DNA of 64,000 nucleotides, from positions 186,001-250,000 of the forward strand of contig CBDHHE010000001.1 in assembly GCA_965263335.1 (NCBI GenBank). The letters run 5' to 3'. The first letter of the stretch is position 1. Each line of letters starts with the position of its first letter. This document shows positions 55,737 through 64,000 of this stretch, one piece after another. The notes below the pieces were generated by a model that saw only the letters and a list, made by a program, of their open reading frames with translations, did not search any database and was not told the origin of the DNA. The stretch comes from Thermohalobaculum sp965263335 (lineage in GTDB: Bacteria > Pseudomonadota > Alphaproteobacteria > Rhodobacterales > Rhodobacteraceae). Both the position numbers and the translations under genes were made by a program.

Positions 55737-56837
55737 ATGCCGAGCCGATACCGGAAGGAGAAGCATGCTGCTCAGATGCGCCCCTCTCGGCGCACCGAGC
55801 GCCACGAGAAGGCGGTCAACATTGCGCTTCAGGGCGGCGGCGCCCACGGGGCATTCACCTGGGGCGTTCTGGACAAGCTCTTCGAGGACGACCGAATCTG
55901 GATCGAAGCAATCTCCGGGACATCGGCCGGTGCGATGAACGCGGTCGTCGCGGCGCAGGGCATGTACGAGAACGGTGCAGAAGGCGCTCGCGCACGGCTG
56001 CACCAGTTCTGGGAGGCCACGAGCCGGGCGGCGCGTGCAAGCCCGATCCAGCGCTCGGCCTGGGCGCATCTCACAGGTTCTTGGTCGCTCGACGACTCAC
56101 CAGGCTACCTGATGCTCAACATGCTGCAGCGCGTTGCATCACCCTACGATCTGAACCTGTTCGATCACAATCCCCTGCGCGATCTGGTAGATGAGCTGAT
56201 CGATTTCAAAAAGGTCCGCGCCTGCGCGGACATGGGCATTTTCATCTCTGCGACGAATGTTGAGACCGGCCGGATCCGCGTCTTCGAGCGCGATGAAATC
56301 ACGCTCGACGCGGTCATGGCTTCGGCCTGCCTGCCCTTTCTCTACAAGGCTGTCGAGGTGGACGGCAGCCCTTACTGGGATGGCGGCTTCATGGGAAACC
56401 CGCCTCTGTTCCCGTTCTTCCACACAAGCCCCTCCAACGACATCGTCATCGTCCAGATCAACCCAGTTCTGCGGGAGGGCACGCCACGCAGTGCACAGGA
56501 CATACAGAACCGGGTCAACGAAATCACCTTCAACAGCGCGTTGCTGCACGAACTGCGCGCCATCGATTTCGTGCGACGGTTGCTGGACAGCGGCAAACTC
56601 GATCCCGACGAGTATCGGCGTATGCACATGCATGTGATCGAGTCACGCAAGCAGATGCGCCCTCTGGACGCGTCGTCCAAGCTGAATGCCGAATGGGCGT
56701 TCCTGCGGCATCTATTCGAGATCGGACGCAACGCAGCGGACCACTGGCTCGAAGATCACTTCGACGATCTGGGCAATCGCTCCAGCGTCAGAATCCGCCA
56801 GATGTTCCAGGGTCTCGGAGCCCTGCCCCACGAGTGA
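55737..56837 (+). CDS. Patatin-like phospholipase family protein
   Basis: 366 residues from ATG 55737; ATG 55776 with AAGGAGA upstream is an alternative, and both precede the domain. Oxyanion motif LQGGGAHGAFTWG, nucleophile elbow GTSAGA with Ser63 and DGG with Asp215 (SPYWDGGFMGN) give the Ser-Asp dyad. No signal peptide or membrane helix, so it is likely a cytoplasmic lipid acyl hydrolase. It is a typical bacterial patatin size. Monocistronic. Confidence 0.9.
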   Translation: MPSRYRKEKHAAQMRPSRRTERHEKAVNIALQGGGAHGAFTWGVLDKLFEDDRIWIEAISGTSAGAMNAVVAAQGMYENGAEGARARLHQFWEATSRAARASPIQRSAWAHLTGSWSLDDSPGYLMLNMLQRVASPYDLNLFDHNPLRDLVDELIDFKKVRACADMGIFISATNVETGRIRVFERDEITLDAVMASACLPFLYKAVEVDGSPYWDGGFMGNPPLFPFFHTSPSNDIVIVQINPVLREGTPRSAQDIQNRVNEITFNSALLHELRAIDFVRRLLDSGKLDPDEYRRMHMHVIESRKQMRPLDASSKLNAEWAFLRHLFEIGRNAADHWLEDHFDDLGNRSSVRIRQMFQGLGALPHE

Positions 56838-56973
56838 CCTGAGAGCCACGCTCGCAACATACTCTGTATGAAGGATTGATTATCCTTGTGTCCCTGCAAA
56901 AGTGTGGTGAACGAAAACGTTCAACCAGAGCGTGGCCTAACCGGAACCGCAAGAGGGGTGCTTGCGAGGGGCG

Positions 56974-57882
56974 ATGGACACACGGCAACAAGATCCAACA
57001 CATGGTGCAGAGCGTGACGTCACGAGGCGTGCCAATGCTCGCCAAGGCAGCGCCGTTCGTCTCGGGCTGATCGGTGACAACATCGCGGAGAGCCGTGCGC
57101 CGTTGCTCCACGAGGCCGCGGGGCGTCTGCTCGGTATCCCGACCCGTTATGAGCGGTTGATCCCGGCTGAGCACGAGTTGAGCGCTGACAGATTGTTCGA
57201 CCATGCGCGCGCTGCAGGCTTTCGCGGCCTGAACCTGACCCATCCCTACAAGGAGACGCTGGTGGGGCGGGTCTCGATCCCGGATCCGCGCATTGCCGCG
57301 ATCGGGGCCATCAACACCGTGTTGTTCGAAGCCGGCGGCCCGACTGGCCACAACACTGACTTCTCCGGATTTGTCGCGAGCTGGCGCGCGCGTTTTGGAG
57401 ATGTGGTCCCTGGGCCCGTCTGCATTTTCGGTGCCGGAGGTGCGGGTCGCGCGGTGGCGCATGCACTGATCGATCTTGGGGCACGACACATTGCGCTGGT
57501 CGACCGGTTGCGCCTCAGGGCCGATTCGCTTGCCGCAAGTCTCAAGGCCGCCGCACCGAAGGCTGACATCATCGCGACGGACGACCCGGCGATCGGCATT
57601 TCGGGTGCCCGGGGAATTCTGAACTGCACGCCGGTCGGGATGACAGGACATCCGGGCTCTCCGATGCCGGCGAAGGGATTGCGGGATGCCGACTGGGTGT
57701 TCGATGCCGTCTACACACCGCGCGACACACGGTTCCTGTCGGACGCCCGCGCTGCCGGTTGTGCGACTCTGCCAGGGTTCGAGCTCTTCTTCTGGCAGGG
57801 TGTACACGCGATCGAGATATTCCACGGCCAGCCCGTCGAACCAACGACGCTGCGCCAGCTCATCGATGCGGTCGCAACGTGA
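56974..57882 (+). CDS. Shikimate dehydrogenase-like protein (AroE family)
   Basis: 302 residues from ATG 56974 (GAGGGG upstream). GLIGDNIAESRAPLLHEAAG, NLTHPYKET with the catalytic Lys93, GAINTV, GHNTDFSGF with Asp129, and the NADP turn FGAGGAGRAVAHAL are AroE-type. In the substrate pocket the canonical SLSPxxHN reads SRAPLLHE: the second Ser and the Asn are missing. It may therefore act on quinate or another ring acid rather than be the biosynthetic AroE. No aromatic-pathway gene is next to it. Confidence 0.82.
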   Translation: MDTRQQDPTHGAERDVTRRANARQGSAVRLGLIGDNIAESRAPLLHEAAGRLLGIPTRYERLIPAEHELSADRLFDHARAAGFRGLNLTHPYKETLVGRVSIPDPRIAAIGAINTVLFEAGGPTGHNTDFSGFVASWRARFGDVVPGPVCIFGAGGAGRAVAHALIDLGARHIALVDRLRLRADSLAASLKAAAPKADIIATDDPAIGISGARGILNCTPVGMTGHPGSPMPAKGLRDADWVFDAVYTPRDTRFLSDARAAGCATLPGFELFFWQGVHAIEIFHGQPVEPTTLRQLIDAVAT

Positions 57883-57986
57883 CCGCTCACCCATAGATTG
57901 CAGCTCAATGTGATCTTCGATACATTGTTCCCACGCGGTCGCGTCGTAACATTTCGGATCGTTAGATATTTCAGGGGCTGAGAGAC

Positions 57987-58616
57987 ATGACGCGGCATCG
58001 CGCGCAAAACCGCATCTGGGCTGCAGTGTGCTTTGGCACGCTCATGATATTTGCGACCCCCGCCGCAGCTGAGCGCAGCTGTGTGGTGACCGAGATCGAG
58101 GGCGCCGAGGCCAAGCTCTGGCACGAAGGTGAGTGGCAGGCGTTGGGGACAGACACCCTTCCGTCTGGCGCCAGCAAGGTGGTCACGGGTGCAGACACAC
58201 GCCTTCGGCTCACCTGCGCGGACGGGGTCGCGGTCACCATCGGTGCTGACACTGAAGTCAATCTCGAAGCGCTTGCAGGGCCCTCCGGCTCCCGAACCGA
58301 CGCCATTGTCGAGCTGATAAACGGGATCATCGGCATCGTGGCGCCAGAACGCACGTGGCGGGCCTTCGAGGTGCGCACACCGCTTGCCATCGCGTCGGTG
58401 CGCTCGACGGAGTGGCTGGTCGAGAACCGCCGAGATGCAGCGTCGATCTTTGTGCGCAAGGGGCGGGTTTCGGTCGGCACACGCTGGGGCCGGTACAGCC
58501 TGTCGCGCCGCAAAGGCATCGATGTGACCGAAGCCGGTGGGGCCGGAGACGTCAAAGAATGGAGCGAAGAGCGCATCACCGCCGCGACGACCGCCCTCGG
58601 CCCGGGCTGGCGATGA
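57987..58616 (+). CDS. FecR-domain exported protein
   Basis: 209 residues with a signal peptide ending near PAAAERS. CVVTEIEGAEAKLWHEGEW, TGADTRLRLTCADGVAVTIGADTEV and FEVRTPLAIASVRSTEWLVE follow the FecR domain pattern, here without the N-terminal cytoplasmic anti-sigma part. It sits 25 bases before the CHASE2 cyclase gene, a recurrent pairing in Proteobacteria, so it may supply a periplasmic input to the cyclase. Confidence 0.82.
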   Translation: MTRHRAQNRIWAAVCFGTLMIFATPAAAERSCVVTEIEGAEAKLWHEGEWQALGTDTLPSGASKVVTGADTRLRLTCADGVAVTIGADTEVNLEALAGPSGSRTDAIVELINGIIGIVAPERTWRAFEVRTPLAIASVRSTEWLVENRRDAASIFVRKGRVSVGTRWGRYSLSRRKGIDVTEAGGAGDVKEWSEERITAATTALGPGWR

Positions 58617-58641
58617 ACCTGCGCATCGTCGTGCCGCCTCG

Positions 58642-60573
58642 ATGAGCCAGTGGCCGCGCCCCCGCGTCGTCACCGGACGCGGCTTCGTGGTCGTATTCGC
58701 GCTAAGCCTTGCCTTCGGTCTTCTGCGAGCCGCACTGCCTGATCCACTGACAGACACGATCGAGAACCGGCTTCTCGATCTGCGTTTCCAGCTCAGAGGC
58801 CCACTCGATGCGCCGGAGACGGTGACAATCGTTGCGCTGGACGACCGGACGGTTGACGGCATCGGTATGCTCGCGCCGATGCGTGCAGCTCTCTCGCAGG
58901 CGATCGCAAAGATCGACGCGTCCGAGCCAGAGGCGATCGGCATCGATCTGCTCTTCTTCGACCACACAGCCGCCGACACCCGGCTCGCGACGACGCTGAG
59001 CGCGACAGACAACCTCACCCTCGCGGTCATCGCCGTTCAGGAAGCACGCGCACGCGCCACGCCGCCAGAGCTACAGCAGACCCTTCGACGCAGCGTGTAT
59101 CCGGTGGTCATCGACCGACCCGCGCCGGAGAGCGTGACACCCCAAAGCCTGGCATTGCCCGTTGCCCGTCTGGCACAGGGCGCGCGACTTGGTCACGTGA
59201 ACCTCAATCTCACATCGGACGCCGTGGCACGCGAGATGCCGGCAGCACTTGCGATCGCGGGCGGAAACTACCTGCCTGCCCTGCCGGTGGCCCTCGCTCA
59301 GCAGGCCAAGGGGTTGACGCGCGGTGACCTTCGGCTCGAGGCAGGCCGCAAGCTGCATCTCGGAGCCGCGCGGATACCGCTCGATCCTGCGGGTCTCATG
59401 ACCATCAATCATCTGGGCCCGGGCGGCACCGTACCGACAGTCAGCGTGTCGGATGTGTTGGACGGAAGCGCCGGTCCGAACCTGTTTCGCGGACGCACGG
59501 TGCTGATTGGTAGCACCGCTGAGAGCCTGCGCGACCAGTTCGCCACACCGTTCTCGGCCGATGTGGCCGGGGTTGAGATCCTTGCCACCGCAACCGCCAA
59601 CCTGATTGACGGTCGCATGATCCGGCATGACCTGCTGTGCAGCATCGCCAGCCTCGCGCTGATGCTGTTGACCGGACCGGCGGCGTTCTACGCCGGTGCC
59701 GTGCGAGCCAACACGACATCCTACATCAGCAGCATCGGCATCTGGGCCGTGTCGCTCGGCACCGTGCAGGCGGCGTTTGCCTGGGGCAATCTGTGGCTCG
59801 ATGCGACAAGCGTGCTTGGCGCCTTGATCATCGGAACGAGTGCGGCGGCGATACGCCGCTTCGCGGTCGAGCAGGGTCTGCGACTGCGCGTGCAGAGCGA
59901 GCGCGAGAACCTCTCGCGGTTTGTGCCGCCAGCGCTTGCCGATATGCTTGCCCGTGCGCCTCGTCCGGCCTTCCACCGCCGTCCGCAAAACGCGGCCGTG
60001 CTGTTTGCTGACGTCATCGGCTACACGACAGCTGTCGAGCTTGTCGAGCCAGTCGAGGTGGCTGCCCTTCTAAGCCAACTGCATGCCTTCTATGAGGACG
60101 TGGCCGAGCGGCACGGCGGTTTCGTCGCCGACTATCAGGGCGATGGCGCGATGATTGCCTTCGGATTGCCCGAACCTGCGCAGGAGGATGCCGCCGCAGC
60201 GCTTGCCTGCGCCCGCGAGTTGCTTGCCGAAATCGATACGATTGAGACGGCGATCTTTGCCGACGGAGGCCCGCGGCTCCGAGTGGGCCTGCATTTCGGC
60301 CGGGTGGCGGCGGCGGTGCTGGGCGGCGACCGTCACGGACAGGTGGGTGTGACCGGCGACACCGTGAATGTCACGGCGCGCCTTCTGGACGCTGCCAAGT
60401 CCTTTGAGACCGACTTCATCACAACGGCACCTTTGCTCACCGCCGCTGGCATTGACGCTGGCGATCCGCGTTCAGGGTTCGTGTTCCTCGACCGCCAGAC
60501 CATGCGCGGGCGCCAGCGGGTGATTGCCATCTATGGGGTACGCGATCGTCTGCGCGGCAAGGAAGCCGGCTAG
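58642..60573 (+). CDS. CHASE2-domain class III adenylate/guanylate cyclase
   Basis: 643 residues from ATG 58642. Membrane helix near 13-32, CHASE2 sensor about 35-320 (DLRFQLRGPLDAPETVTIVALDD, GIDLLFFD, VLIGSTAESLRDQFATP), about three helices 340-425, then the catalytic domain about 460-640. Metal-binding Asp in LFADVIGYT and GDGAMIAFG, and the transition-state Asn/Arg in TVNVTARL, are present. The usual purine-specifying Lys two residues before xGD is Asp (ADYQGDG). Makes a cyclic nucleotide in response to a periplasmic signal. Confidence 0.9.
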   Translation: MSQWPRPRVVTGRGFVVVFALSLAFGLLRAALPDPLTDTIENRLLDLRFQLRGPLDAPETVTIVALDDRTVDGIGMLAPMRAALSQAIAKIDASEPEAIGIDLLFFDHTAADTRLATTLSATDNLTLAVIAVQEARARATPPELQQTLRRSVYPVVIDRPAPESVTPQSLALPVARLAQGARLGHVNLNLTSDAVAREMPAALAIAGGNYLPALPVALAQQAKGLTRGDLRLEAGRKLHLGAARIPLDPAGLMTINHLGPGGTVPTVSVSDVLDGSAGPNLFRGRTVLIGSTAESLRDQFATPFSADVAGVEILATATANLIDGRMIRHDLLCSIASLALMLLTGPAAFYAGAVRANTTSYISSIGIWAVSLGTVQAAFAWGNLWLDATSVLGALIIGTSAAAIRRFAVEQGLRLRVQSERENLSRFVPPALADMLARAPRPAFHRRPQNAAVLFADVIGYTTAVELVEPVEVAALLSQLHAFYEDVAERHGGFVADYQGDGAMIAFGLPEPAQEDAAAALACARELLAEIDTIETAIFADGGPRLRVGLHFGRVAAAVLGGDRHGQVGVTGDTVNVTARLLDAAKSFETDFITTAPLLTAAGIDAGDPRSGFVFLDRQTMRGRQRVIAIYGVRDRLRGKEAG

Positions 60574-60673
60574 AGCGACCCCAGGCGCGAGAATGCATCC
60601 GGGGGCGTAGATGGTTGGAAGCAGGCGCGGACAAGGCAGCATCCGGGCCTTTCCGGACCTGTCTGCCGAAGCA

Positions 60674-61795
60674 TCACTCAGGCGTCGCCGAGATCACGGA
60701 GCGGCTGTCGAAGGAAATGCTCTTGATGAGCACATAGACCTGCGCGCCTCGGGAGAGGTTGAGATCAGCCACCGCCTCGCGCGTGATCCGCGCGCGCACA
60801 CGGCCGCCACCGACGTCTACCAAAGTCTCGGCAAACGCAGTGTCTGGCTCGGCTGCGAGCTCGACAATCTCGCCGCGCAAAACATTGCGGATACTGATAC
60901 TTTCCGGGTAGGCGGTGGACAGCGCCACATCACGTGCCCGCACGCGCAGACGCACCTGCTCCCCAGCCGGGGCGTCGATCCAAGGCACGGAGAGCGTCTG
61001 CCCATGATGGTCGAGCCGCGTCATCCTCAGCTCTGCATCGTGCGTGCGCACCGTCGCTGTCAGAACCACACCTGCCTCGAAACGGCCCGTCGCGGGACCG
61101 AGGTCGAGCCGCTCAAGCATCTCGTCCAGCGGCCCCTCTGCCACCAGACGTCCCGCTGACATCACCACGATGCGGCGGGCAAGACGCGCGATTTCTGAGA
61201 GATCATGGCTCACGTAGACGATGGGAATTCCGGCTGCGTCACCAAGTGCGCCGATATAGGGCAGAATTTCCTCGCGGCTGGCCCTGTCGAGCGCTGCAAG
61301 CGGCTCGTCCATCAACAGGAGCCGCGGTTTGGCGAGCAAGGCACGACCGAGCGCCACACGCTGGCGCTCGCCGCCTGAAAGGCGCCCGGGCATCCGGTTC
61401 AAGAGTGGCGACAACGCAAGCAACTCGATGACGTCGTCGCGTCTGACAACCTCAGGATTGCCATCGCGCCGCGCGCGCCGCTCGCCGAAGGCAAGGTTTC
61501 GCGCAACGGAGATGTGCGGGAAAAGGCTCGCTTCCTGAAAGACATAGCCGACCTGGCGCAGATGGGGCTCGAGGAAAATCCCCTCTGCCTCGTCTTGCCA
61601 GACCGCACCATCCACCCGAAGCTCTCCGGGCAGGCGCGTAAGGCCCGCCATGCAGCGCAGTGTCGTCGTCTTGCCGCAACCCGAGGGACCAAAGAGCGCA
61701 GTAACGCCCTGGTCCGCGGCAGAGAACGCCAACTCCAGAGCGAACGTCCCGACCCGCCCGTTGAAACGCGCCGAGACACGTGGGCTGCCGGTCAT
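60674..61795 (-). CDS. modC: Molybdate ABC transporter ATPase ModC
   Basis: 373 residues from ATG 61795. Walker A GPSGCGKTT, signature LSGGERQRVALGRAL, Walker B LLLMDEPLAALDR, and a C-terminal Mop/TOBE domain (LNLSRGAQVYVLIKSISFD). PHLRQVGYVFQEASLFPHISV is typical of ModC. It overlaps modB by four bases. Confidence 0.93.
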   Translation of the reverse strand: MTGSPRVSARFNGRVGTFALELAFSAADQGVTALFGPSGCGKTTTLRCMAGLTRLPGELRVDGAVWQDEAEGIFLEPHLRQVGYVFQEASLFPHISVARNLAFGERRARRDGNPEVVRRDDVIELLALSPLLNRMPGRLSGGERQRVALGRALLAKPRLLLMDEPLAALDRASREEILPYIGALGDAAGIPIVYVSHDLSEIARLARRIVVMSAGRLVAEGPLDEMLERLDLGPATGRFEAGVVLTATVRTHDAELRMTRLDHHGQTLSVPWIDAPAGEQVRLRVRARDVALSTAYPESISIRNVLRGEIVELAAEPDTAFAETLVDVGGGRVRARITREAVADLNLSRGAQVYVLIKSISFDSRSVISATPE

Positions 61796-62475
61796 GGGCC
61801 CGTACTTCCGACGCGCCGCCCCATCAGCATCATGGCCAGGATCACCACGAACGCGAAAATCAGCATGCCCGCCGAGAGGATGTGCGCGCTTGTCCAGTCG
61901 AGGGTTTCGACATGGTCGTAGATCGCGATGGAAAGGACCCGAGTTTCGCCCGGAATGTTCCCGCCTATCATAAGGATGACGCCGAATTCTCCGACGGTGT
62001 GAGCAAATCCAAGAACGGCTCCCGTGAGGAATCCAGGTCGTGCGAGCGGAATGGCGATGCTCCAGAAGCGGTCCCAGGGACCGGCGCGCAAAGTTGCCGC
62101 GACCTCGAGCGGGCGCTCCCCCATTGCCTCGAATGCGGTGCGGATCGGTTGCACGACAAACGGCATCGAGTAGATCACCGACCCGATTACAAGGCCTTCG
62201 AAGCTGAAGGCCAGCGACCGGCCGCCCCAGAGACCGGCAATCCACCCCCCTGGCCCCTGTGGCCCCAGGGCGATCAGAAGATAGAATCCCAGAACTGTCG
62301 GCGGCAGCACCAGAGGCAACGCAACGATTGCTGCGACCGCCTCCTTCCAACGGGCTGTTGACCGAGCCAGCCACCATGCAATGGGCGTGCCCACAAGCAA
62401 CAGGATCACCGTGGTCACCGCCGCCAGCATCAGCGTCAGGCGCACAGGCGGCCAGAGCGCCGCGAGTTCAGGCAT
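61792..62475 (-). CDS. modB: Molybdate ABC transporter permease ModB
   Basis: 227 residues with about five helices. PVRLTLMLAAVTTVILLLVGTP, LPLVLPPTVLGFYLLI, and the EAA loop ATLRAGPWDRFWSIAIPLARPGFLTG with GFAHTVGEFGVILMIGGNIPG are diagnostic of ModB. Eight bases after modA. Confidence 0.95.
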   Translation of the reverse strand: MPELAALWPPVRLTLMLAAVTTVILLLVGTPIAWWLARSTARWKEAVAAIVALPLVLPPTVLGFYLLIALGPQGPGGWIAGLWGGRSLAFSFEGLVIGSVIYSMPFVVQPIRTAFEAMGERPLEVAATLRAGPWDRFWSIAIPLARPGFLTGAVLGFAHTVGEFGVILMIGGNIPGETRVLSIAIYDHVETLDWTSAHILSAGMLIFAFVVILAMMLMGRRVGSTGP

Positions 62476-62483
62476 CGGGTCTG

Positions 62484-63260
62484 CTACCCCCGCTCGTCCA
62501 CGTCGATGCCATAGCCATAGCGCAGGATGACGGCCTGCGCATCCGGGCCTTTGAGAAAGTCAAGAAATGCAACGGCGGCGGTCCGGTCTTCAGCGTCGCT
62601 CAGCAAGATTGCTTGCTGTGTGATCGGAGCGTGCAGACCGGATGGCACGACCCAGCGCGAGCCATCGGCGTGCCCGGCAATCTGGGCCTGCGACACGAAT
62701 CCCAGTTCGGCGTTCCCCGTCGCGACGAACGCATAGGTCTGTGCGATGTTGGTGCCGCGCACGATTTTCCCGGTGACCTCGGCGCGACGGGCTTCGGGGG
62801 CGAGCGACGCCATCGCCTCCAGCGCCGCAGCACCGTAGGGCGCCGTTGCCGGATTGGCGATTGCAATCCGGGTCACGTCGTCAGCCAGCAGTGCCTCGGG
62901 TCCCGAGATGCGCCCGGCCTCACCGCTGAAAAGAGCGAGGCGGCCAATCGCGTAGGTGAAGCGCGTTTCGGGCACACCATAGCCTTCAGCCTCCGCCCGC
63001 TCCGGCCGATCAGCATCGGCAGCGAGATAGACGTCAAACGGAGCGCCCTGCGTGATCTGGGTAAAGAGCTGACCTGTGGCACCAAAGCTGAGCAGAGCCC
63101 GGTGTTCGGTCGATGCCTCGAAGAGCGCCGCGATCTCTCGCGCAGGTTGGCTGAAGTTGGCAGCGACCGCTATGCGCACCTCACCAGCGCTTGCAATGCA
63201 CGGCACTCCCGAGAGCGAGACCGCCAGAAGCCAGAGGCTCCGCACAACTTTCGCTTTCAT
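62484..63260 (-). CDS. modA: Molybdate-binding periplasmic protein ModA
   Basis: 258 residues from ATG 63260; the frame is open 83 codons upstream without support. Signal peptide ending near CIASAGE; VRIAVAANFSQPAREIAALFEA, LSFGATGQLFTQITQGAPFDVYLAADADRP (split for length) and VRGTNIAQTYAFVATGNAELGFV are ModA blocks. Delivers molybdate to ModBC, needed for the Mo cofactor of the xanthine dehydrogenase encoded 18 kb away. Confidence 0.94.
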   Translation of the reverse strand: MKAKVVRSLWLLAVSLSGVPCIASAGEVRIAVAANFSQPAREIAALFEASTEHRALLSFGATGQLFTQITQGAPFDVYLAADADRPERAEAEGYGVPETRFTYAIGRLALFSGEAGRISGPEALLADDVTRIAIANPATAPYGAAALEAMASLAPEARRAEVTGKIVRGTNIAQTYAFVATGNAELGFVSQAQIAGHADGSRWVVPSGLHAPITQQAILLSDAEDRTAAVAFLDFLKGPDAQAVILRYGYGIDVDERG

Positions 63261-63371
63261 ATTGCTGGCTCCGTCCCCCAAATGTCCTGTGCACACCCCT
63301 ACCCGCAAAAGCGACCCAGTTGCCCTAACAACTATGTTCCGGGACACGCTTCTGCCAGTCGAACCGATCAT

Positions 63372-63397
63372 AACGCAGCGCCTTAGGTCACGGTTCC
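63372..63397 (-). promoter_or_regulatory. EcfG-type (general stress sigma) promoter candidate towards modABC
   Basis: Minus strand GGAAC (63397-63393), 17 bases, CGTT (63375-63372), matching the alphaproteobacterial EcfG consensus GGAAC-N16/17-CGTT. It lies about 110 bases upstream of modA. The region 63261-63602 holds no gene. Confidence 0.5.
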
Positions 63398-63502
63398 AAA
63401 ACGAAAATCCTCTTACGGTCCATGCCATCGAAAGAAGCTCAACGACTTCCGTGGGTTCCTCGAAAAGAGAACATTCCGTGAAAATATTCCTGGTCGATTC
63501 CG

Positions 63503-63528
63503 GGAACACATCCGAACGGGCACCCGTT
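63503..63528 (+). promoter_or_regulatory. EcfG-type (general stress sigma) promoter candidate for the EF-hand gene
   Basis: Plus strand GGAAC (63503), 17 bases, CGTT (63525), again matching GGAAC-N16/17-CGTT, 74 bases before the EF-hand gene start. Confidence 0.6.
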
Positions 63529-63552
63529 TAGCGTGCACCAGAACGGATCTGG

Positions 63553-63580
63553 ACCCGGCACGGAATGATCTGAGCCGGGT
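63553..63580 (+). other. Leader hairpin of the EF-hand gene
   Basis: ACCCGGC, 14-base loop, GCCGGGT, between the candidate promoter and the ribosome site (CGGGAGAA) of the EF-hand gene. Confidence 0.4.
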
Positions 63581-63602
63581 GGTGTGAGAACGGGAGAACA
63601 CC

Positions 63603-63848
63603 ATGCAAAAGCTCACAATGTACTTCTTCACGAGCGTGATCCTCGCCGGCGCCACTGCGTACGCCGCAGACGAGTTCACCGCAGTGGACACCAATGGTGA
63701 TGGCGGACTGACCATCGATGAAGTTCAGGCGGCCATGCCCAATGTCGGTGTCGGGGCGTTCGTGCAGGCGGACCAGAATGCAGATGGCATTCTGTCCGAG
63801 GATGAGTTCCTCACGGCCATGAACGAGGGCGTGCTCACCAGCGGCTGA
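63603..63848 (+). CDS. Exported two-EF-hand protein
   Basis: 81 residues with a signal peptide ending near AYAAD. Two canonical EF-hand loops: DTNGDGGLTIDE (about 29-40) and DQNADGILSEDE (about 57-68), each with Asp1/3/5 or Asp/Asn and Glu12. It is probably a periplasmic calcium-binding protein. CGGGAGAA ribosome site; candidate EcfG promoter upstream and a strong terminator downstream, so a one-gene unit possibly induced by stress. Confidence 0.85.
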   Translation: MQKLTMYFFTSVILAGATAYAADEFTAVDTNGDGGLTIDEVQAAMPNVGVGAFVQADQNADGILSEDEFLTAMNEGVLTSG

Positions 63849-63856
63849 TCAGTCAC

Positions 63857-63886
63857 CCGGCCCGGCGCTCACCCTCGCCGGGCCGG
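63857..63886. terminator. Strong hairpin between convergent genes at the right end
   Basis: CCGGCCCGGCG, 8-base loop, CGCCGGGCCGG: a perfect 11-bp stem, 8 bases after the EF-hand stop and 15 before the stop of the opposite gene. No T-run, but very stable. Confidence 0.7.
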
Positions 63887-63901
63887 ACCGCACGTTCAGC
63901 T

Positions 63902-64000
63902 TCAGCGGTTGATCGCGCCCGAATTCACCAGCCAGCGCGCCATGCCGCGGACATTGAGTTCACGCCAGGAGTCGTACTGGCCCCAATCCTTATAGCGCTC
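63902..64000 (-). CDS. C-terminus of an unidentified gene (5' end outside window)
   Basis: The minus strand is open from the window edge to TGA at 63904-63902. The last 32 residues include WGQYDSWRELNVRGMARWLV and end NSGAINR. The composition is coding-like and the position just behind a strong hairpin fits a gene end. No family assigned. Confidence 0.5.
   Translation of the reverse strand, partial: ERYKDWGQYDSWRELNVRGMARWLVNSGAINR

Noticed and set aside
56940..56965. GGAAC followed after 17 bases by CGAG before the shikimate-dehydrogenase-like gene
   Set aside because: Two mismatches in the -10 part of the EcfG consensus.

Overview
The window is GC-rich and gene-dense. Its gene content points to an alphaproteobacterium, most likely of the Rhodobacterales: HspQ, DUF2794, DUF1244, DUF1523, a DUF1007/NicO pair, YcjX/YcjF, a 41-residue L36, many fused or multi-gene ABC importers, and membrane PuuD urate hydroxylase with XdhABC. 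This placement is inferred from family composition; no rRNA or tRNA gene was found.

Layout. 1-5.8 kb: end of topA, an exported esterase, rnr, and convergent DUF2794 and hspQ. 5.9-11 kb: AEC carrier, DUF3108, a lysozyme-like lipoprotein, a NicO/DUF1007 metal exporter pair and DUF1523 membrane proteins. 11-16.3 kb: a polyamine-type ABC importer operon ending in a phosphodiester-glycosidase-like protein. 16.5-21.6 kb: N-formylglutamate amidohydrolase, DUF1244, pyk, LysE exporter and the ribosomal operon rpmI-rplT-rpmJ. 21.6-28.7 kb: a wrecked outer-membrane barrel gene, truA, ycjX-ycjF, a TPR protein and an exported formamidase-like pair. 29.2-32.5 kb: flavin reductase, an ammonia-lyase homologue lacking the MIO tripeptide, and an ornithine-cyclodeaminase-like protein. 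32.5-37.8 kb: a signalling island with a degenerate receiver protein, a CheB-CheR-PAS protein without a kinase domain, and a helix-rich unknown.

38-49.8 kb is a purine module. puuD converges on a nine-gene minus-strand operon: BMP-type nucleoside ABC ATPase, NAD-epimerase-like protein, two permeases, uraH, xdhA, xdhB, xdhC, guaD. Together these take guanine through xanthine, urate and 5-hydroxyisourate to OHCU. The importer lacks a substrate-binding gene here. 49.8-55.2 kb is a peptide-type ABC operon. 55.7-60.6 kb: patatin-like phospholipase, shikimate-dehydrogenase-like protein, and a FecR/CHASE2-cyclase pair. 60.7-63.3 kb is modABC, which could supply molybdate for the xanthine dehydrogenase. 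The window closes with an EF-hand protein and the end of an unidentified gene.

The main points for follow-up are the MIO-less ammonia-lyase homologue and its neighbours, the CheB-CheR-PAS island with CtrA-like half-sites, two opposed GGAAC-N17-CGTT promoters between modA and the EF-hand gene, and matching hairpins after the binding-protein gene in both the polyamine and peptide ABC operons.
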